From the NCBI GenBank assembly GCA_002310015.1, contig DBYQ01000089.1, forward strand, positions 887 through 20,571: a stretch of DNA of 19,685 nucleotides, given 5' to 3'. Of the stretch, positions 16,947 to 19,685 are shown in pieces (the first letter of the stretch is position 1; the number at the start of each line of letters is the position of its first letter). Under the pieces are notes generated by a model, which saw only the letters and a program-made list of their open reading frames with translations, searched no databases and was not told the origin of the DNA. Position numbers and translations under genes: made by a program. Origin of the DNA: Bacteroidales bacterium UBA1182 (GTDB lineage: Bacteria > Bacteroidota > Bacteroidia > Bacteroidales > Bacteroidaceae).

Positions 16947-18218
16947 ATGAAGATAGCAGTAGCAGGAACAGGTTATGTAGGTCTTTCTATAGCCACATTA
17001 CTTGCACAGAAGAATCAGGTTACAGCGGTAGATGTAATCAAGGAGAAGGTTGATCTCATAAATAACCGCAAATCACCTATCCAGGATGATTATATAGAGC
17101 AATATCTGGCTGAGAAGAAACTGGACCTGACCGCCACATTAGACGGTGAAAAGGCCTATTCCGATGCTGATTTCATTGTTATTGCCGCTCCCACCAACTA
17201 TGACAGCAAGAAGAACTTCTTTGATACCAGTCATGTTGAGGAGGTGATAGACCTTGTTCTCAAGGTTAACCCCGATGCAATCATGGTCATCAAGTCAACA
17301 ATCCCTGTGGGTTATACTGAGAGCGTAAGGGAAAAGTTCTCATACCGTGAGCGCCAGGCAGACGGTACTATGAAGGTGGTTGTACCAAACATCATATTCG
17401 CCCCTGAGTTCCTGCGTGAGAGCAAGGCCCTGTATGATAACCTCTATCCGTCCAGAATCATCGTTGGATTCGATAAGAAAGTGCCTCGTCTTGAGGAGGC
17501 AGCTCATACATTTGCACGCCTACTGCAGGAGGGAGCCATCAAGGATAACATAGACACCCTCTATATGGGAACCACCGAGGCCGAGGCCGTGAAGCTGTTT
17601 GCCAACACATATCTGGCACTGCGCGTAAGTTTCTTCAATGAACTTGATACATACGCCGAGATGAAGGGGCTTGACACCCGAGCCATCATTGACGGCGTGG
17701 GCCTTGATCCTCGTATAGGCAATCACTACAACAACCCGTCATTCGGTTACGGCGGTTACTGCCTGCCCAAGGATACCAAGCAGCTGCTGGCTAATTACAA
17801 TGACGTACCTGAGAATCTTATCCAGGCCATTGTTGACAGCAACCGTACCCGTAAGGATTTCATTGCCGACCGCGTTCTGGAAAAGGCCGGTTACTACACC
17901 GCCAACAGTACATGGAATGAGGCATCCGAGAAGGTCATTACCGTTGGTGTTTACCGCCTTACAATGAAGTCAAATTCAGACAACTTCCGCCAGAGTTCCA
18001 TTCAGGGCGTAATGAAGCGTGTCAAGGCCAAGGGTGCAAAAGTCATTATATATGAGCCCACGCTCAAGGATGGTGATACATTCTTCGGAAGTGAAGTGGT
18101 CAACAATCTGGACGAGTTCAAGCGCCGCTGCAACTCTATCATAGCCAACCGCTATGACGCTTGTTTGGATGACGTTCAGGAAAAGGTCTATACCCGTGAC
18201 CTCTTCCGCCGCGACTGA
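16947..18218 (+). CDS. ugd: UDP-glucose 6-dehydrogenase (nucleotide-sugar dehydrogenase)
   Basis: A 423-residue NAD-dependent dehydrogenase of the UDP-glucose/GDP-mannose family, which oxidises the C6 hydroxyl twice to the carboxylate. The Rossmann motif GTGYVG is at 7-12, KSTIPVG at 116-122, EFLRESKALYD (155-ish), EAVKLFANTYLALRVSFFNE with K216 and N220, and the catalytic Cys C272 in FGYGGYCLPKDTKQL. This last motif is like short single-domain Ugd enzymes, so UDP-glucose to UDP-glucuronate is the best guess; another UDP-sugar is possible. It follows the antiterminator by 3 bases. Its stop is adjacent to that of the convergent TonB-domain gene. Confidence 0.92.
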   Translation: MKIAVAGTGYVGLSIATLLAQKNQVTAVDVIKEKVDLINNRKSPIQDDYIEQYLAEKKLDLTATLDGEKAYSDADFIVIAAPTNYDSKKNFFDTSHVEEVIDLVLKVNPDAIMVIKSTIPVGYTESVREKFSYRERQADGTMKVVVPNIIFAPEFLRESKALYDNLYPSRIIVGFDKKVPRLEEAAHTFARLLQEGAIKDNIDTLYMGTTEAEAVKLFANTYLALRVSFFNELDTYAEMKGLDTRAIIDGVGLDPRIGNHYNNPSFGYGGYCLPKDTKQLLANYNDVPENLIQAIVDSNRTRKDFIADRVLEKAGYYTANSTWNEASEKVITVGVYRLTMKSNSDNFRQSSIQGVMKRVKAKGAKVIIYEPTLKDGDTFFGSEVVNNLDEFKRRCNSIIANRYDACLDDVQEKVYTRDLFRRD

Positions 18219-18986
18219 TCAGAAGGTTTTATCTTTGGTGCTGGACATAATATCCTCCTCAATTACCGCGTCAGTAACTGGGATAGCCAGTTTTTTGTAG
18301 TAATCTTTTCTGAAGTTGACAGGAATTGTATATTTTACCCGTTGGACTTCACCATTCTGCCTGCCGGGTTTCCATTTGGGCATTGCCGATACAAGGCGTA
18401 ATGCCTCTGCATCAAGAATGGGGTGTACACTCTTCACAACCTCCGGTTTTGTGATGGAACCATCCTTTTCAACGATGAATGTAACCAGGACACGCCCCTG
18501 AATATTATTCTCCCGGCAGGAGTCAGGATATATCATATTCTTTCTGAGATATTCCTGTAGGGCGTTCATGCCGCCAGGGAACTCAGGTGATTCCTCAACC
18601 ACCATAAATACATCCTCCTCACCGGGAGATTCGCTCAATTGGGCATTTTCCATCGTCTCTCCCAAATCACCATCAATATCAATGGTAATCCATTGTACGG
18701 TGTTATCAGTATCAGGCTTGTCGGATTGTTGTTGAACAATTGTCAGCTCAGGTTTTTCAGGAGGAGTGGCATTATTCCGTGAGAGCAGGTTAATGGTCAT
18801 CATGATGGCCATCAGAACGGCGGCTACGGCAGGTAAGCCTACAGCTGCGGTTAGGATGTTGCGGCGGCGTCTGGCGGCGCGTTCACGTACTGCTTTCCTG
18901 TCCCAGAATGATTGTTGGTCCATTGTGGGCAGTTTCATCTCATAGCCTTCCAGGCGCTGCTTGAATATATCGTCAAAATCTTTCAT
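18219..18986 (-). CDS. Single-pass membrane protein with anti-sigma-like N-terminus and TonB C-terminal domain
   Basis: A 255-residue protein. Residues 1-43 are cytoplasmic by the positive-inside rule (RERAARRRRN just before the membrane); the start (MKDFDDIFKQRLEGYEMKLP, then an aromatic QSFWDRK) resembles the short N-terminal segment of proteins encoded after ECF sigma factors in Bacteroidetes. A transmembrane helix spans about 44-68. A spacer at 70-130 is acidic. Residues 138-228 are a TonB C-terminal domain (FPGGMNALQEYLRKNMIYPD, GRVLVTFIVEKDGSITKPEV, AMPKWKPGRQNGEVQRVKYT). A tail of about 25 residues follows. TonB domains contact outer-membrane transporters. Its start overlaps the sigma factor stop (ATGA), so the two are coupled. 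Anti-sigma activity is inference. Confidence 0.85.
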   Translation of the reverse strand: MKDFDDIFKQRLEGYEMKLPTMDQQSFWDRKAVRERAARRRRNILTAAVGLPAVAAVLMAIMMTINLLSRNNATPPEKPELTIVQQQSDKPDTDNTVQWITIDIDGDLGETMENAQLSESPGEEDVFMVVEESPEFPGGMNALQEYLRKNMIYPDSCRENNIQGRVLVTFIVEKDGSITKPEVVKSVHPILDAEALRLVSAMPKWKPGRQNGEVQRVKYTIPVNFRKDYYKKLAIPVTDAVIEEDIMSSTKDKTF

Positions 18987-19537
18987 CTTCCTGTCCTTTT
19001 AAGATAATCATTAACCTGGCTCTTAAGTTGGGCGCGGGCCTTGGCCAGAATGGATGCCGAACCTTTCTCCGTGATGCCTATGGCTGCGGCTATATCCTTA
19101 TGGCTGAAACCGTCTATGCAGTACATGTTGAATACCGTACGTCTGACCGATGGAAGGGCTGCCACCATATCCATCAGTGCCTGTGCCGGGATATCGTCTG
19201 CCGCATCGTCATCGGCCTCCGTATTGCCCGTTTCAATAGTCTGATCCAGCGGGACAAGGCGCAGTCTGCTCATCTGGCGCAGGCGGTCAATCACAACGTT
19301 GACCGTAAGACGGCGAAGCCATGCGTACAGCGACCCGTCACCGGAATAACTGAAAGACCGGAAACTGTCCATGGCTTTTATCATGGCATCGTGCATCAGG
19401 TCCTGGGCCTCTTCGCGGTCAGCCACGTATCGGTAGCAGAGAGCATATAGGCGCGACGCATACTGAGCGTAGAGTTCGCCTTGCGCCTCCCTATCGCCTG
19501 CAGTACACAAGCGGGCAAGTTCCTGCTCAGTTCTCAT
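18983..19537 (-). CDS. ECF-type RNA polymerase sigma factor
   Basis: A 184-residue sigma-70 family protein with region 2 at about 18-88 (EAQGELYAQYASRLYALCYR, EEAQDLMHDAMIKAMDSF, SLYAWLRRLTVNVVIDRLR) and region 4 at about 122-176 (MVAALPSVRRTVFNMYCIDG, then FSHKDIAAAIGITEKGSASI and LAKARAQLK). An acidic, variable linker (about 100-118) separates them; region 3 is absent, as in ECF factors. It directs polymerase to a small regulon in response to a signal, probably through the coupled membrane protein encoded next. Upstream on the minus strand a weak CGTATTTG (19579-19586) could be a -7 box. Confidence 0.93.
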   Translation of the reverse strand: MRTEQELARLCTAGDREAQGELYAQYASRLYALCYRYVADREEAQDLMHDAMIKAMDSFRSFSYSGDGSLYAWLRRLTVNVVIDRLRQMSRLRLVPLDQTIETGNTEADDDAADDIPAQALMDMVAALPSVRRTVFNMYCIDGFSHKDIAAAIGITEKGSASILAKARAQLKSQVNDYLKRTGR

Positions 19538-19617
19538 CCTACTTCTATCTGTTCCGGTTTTAGAACGGCAAGATACTCCAAATACGTCTTATAAGCAAAA
19601 AAAATAATCCAACATTA

Positions 19618-19685
19618 GGGGCACAAAGGGGACGGTTCTTTTTGTGCCCCTCTTTTTATGAGAACTTTTTGGGTATCAGTATCTG
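19618..19685. repeat. Second copy of the palindromic element, cut by the window edge
   Basis: The left end has a perfect 10-bp stem, GGGGCACAAA (19618-19627) with TTTGTGCCCC (19641-19650), whose loop holds the conserved GGGGACGGTTC core. After a short T-rich spacer comes GAACTTTTTGGG-TATCAGTATCTG (19662-19685), identical to 3505-3529 of the first copy apart from one missing G. Order and orientation are the same as in the first copy. The hairpin followed by TCTTTTT could also act as a plus-strand terminator. Confidence 0.85.

Overview
The window looks like a piece of a Bacteroidales (Bacteroides/Prevotella-type) chromosome. The signs are the protein families present (DUF4292 lipoprotein, UpxY-type antiterminator, BspA-like leucine-rich repeat protein, ECF sigma factor paired with a TonB-domain membrane protein), the near absence of Shine-Dalgarno sequences, and repeated TAnnTTTG -7 promoter boxes placed a short distance before start codons. 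No tRNA, rRNA, CRISPR array or recognisable transposase gene was seen.

Layout. 1-3396: the 3' part of rpoC (5' end outside the window), closed by a strong intrinsic terminator (3411-3455). 3456-3830: a non-coding, long imperfect palindrome of about 375 bp with small hairpins at both ends; the left part of a second copy lies at the right edge (19618-19685). 3935-5926: an AT-richer two-gene unit encoding a membrane-anchored protein with a LuxR-like helix-turn-helix and a secreted BspA-like leucine-rich repeat protein. 6012-7349 (minus) and 7456-7887 (plus): divergent dNTP-cleaning enzymes, a dGTPase-like HD hydrolase and dUTPase. dut leads a tight plus-strand operon (7456-11279) with a TPR lipoprotein, a DUF4292 lipoprotein and an EnvC-like degenerate LytM protein. 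11325-12957: prfB (release factor 2, no programmed frameshift) and a CYTH-domain triphosphatase-like protein. 12958-13344 (minus): a VanZ-like small membrane protein. 13376-14035 (plus): a membrane-anchored ComEA-like helix-hairpin-helix protein. 14038-16300 (minus): a two-gene operon of a lipoprotein cyclophilin and a secreted alkaline phosphatase. 16380-18218 (plus): an UpxY/NusG-like antiterminator and a UDP-glucose/nucleotide-sugar dehydrogenase. 18219-19537 (minus): an ECF sigma factor overlapping a predicted membrane protein that joins an anti-sigma-like N-terminus to a TonB C-terminal domain.

Together the genes are mostly housekeeping (transcription, nucleotide pool, translation termination) and cell-envelope functions (lipoproteins, murein hydrolase activation, periplasmic folding, phosphatase, polysaccharide precursor). 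The parts that look accessory or unexplained are the palindromic repeat family, the regulator plus BspA-like pair beside it, the orphan antiterminator with a single sugar dehydrogenase, and the sigma/TonB hybrid signalling pair.
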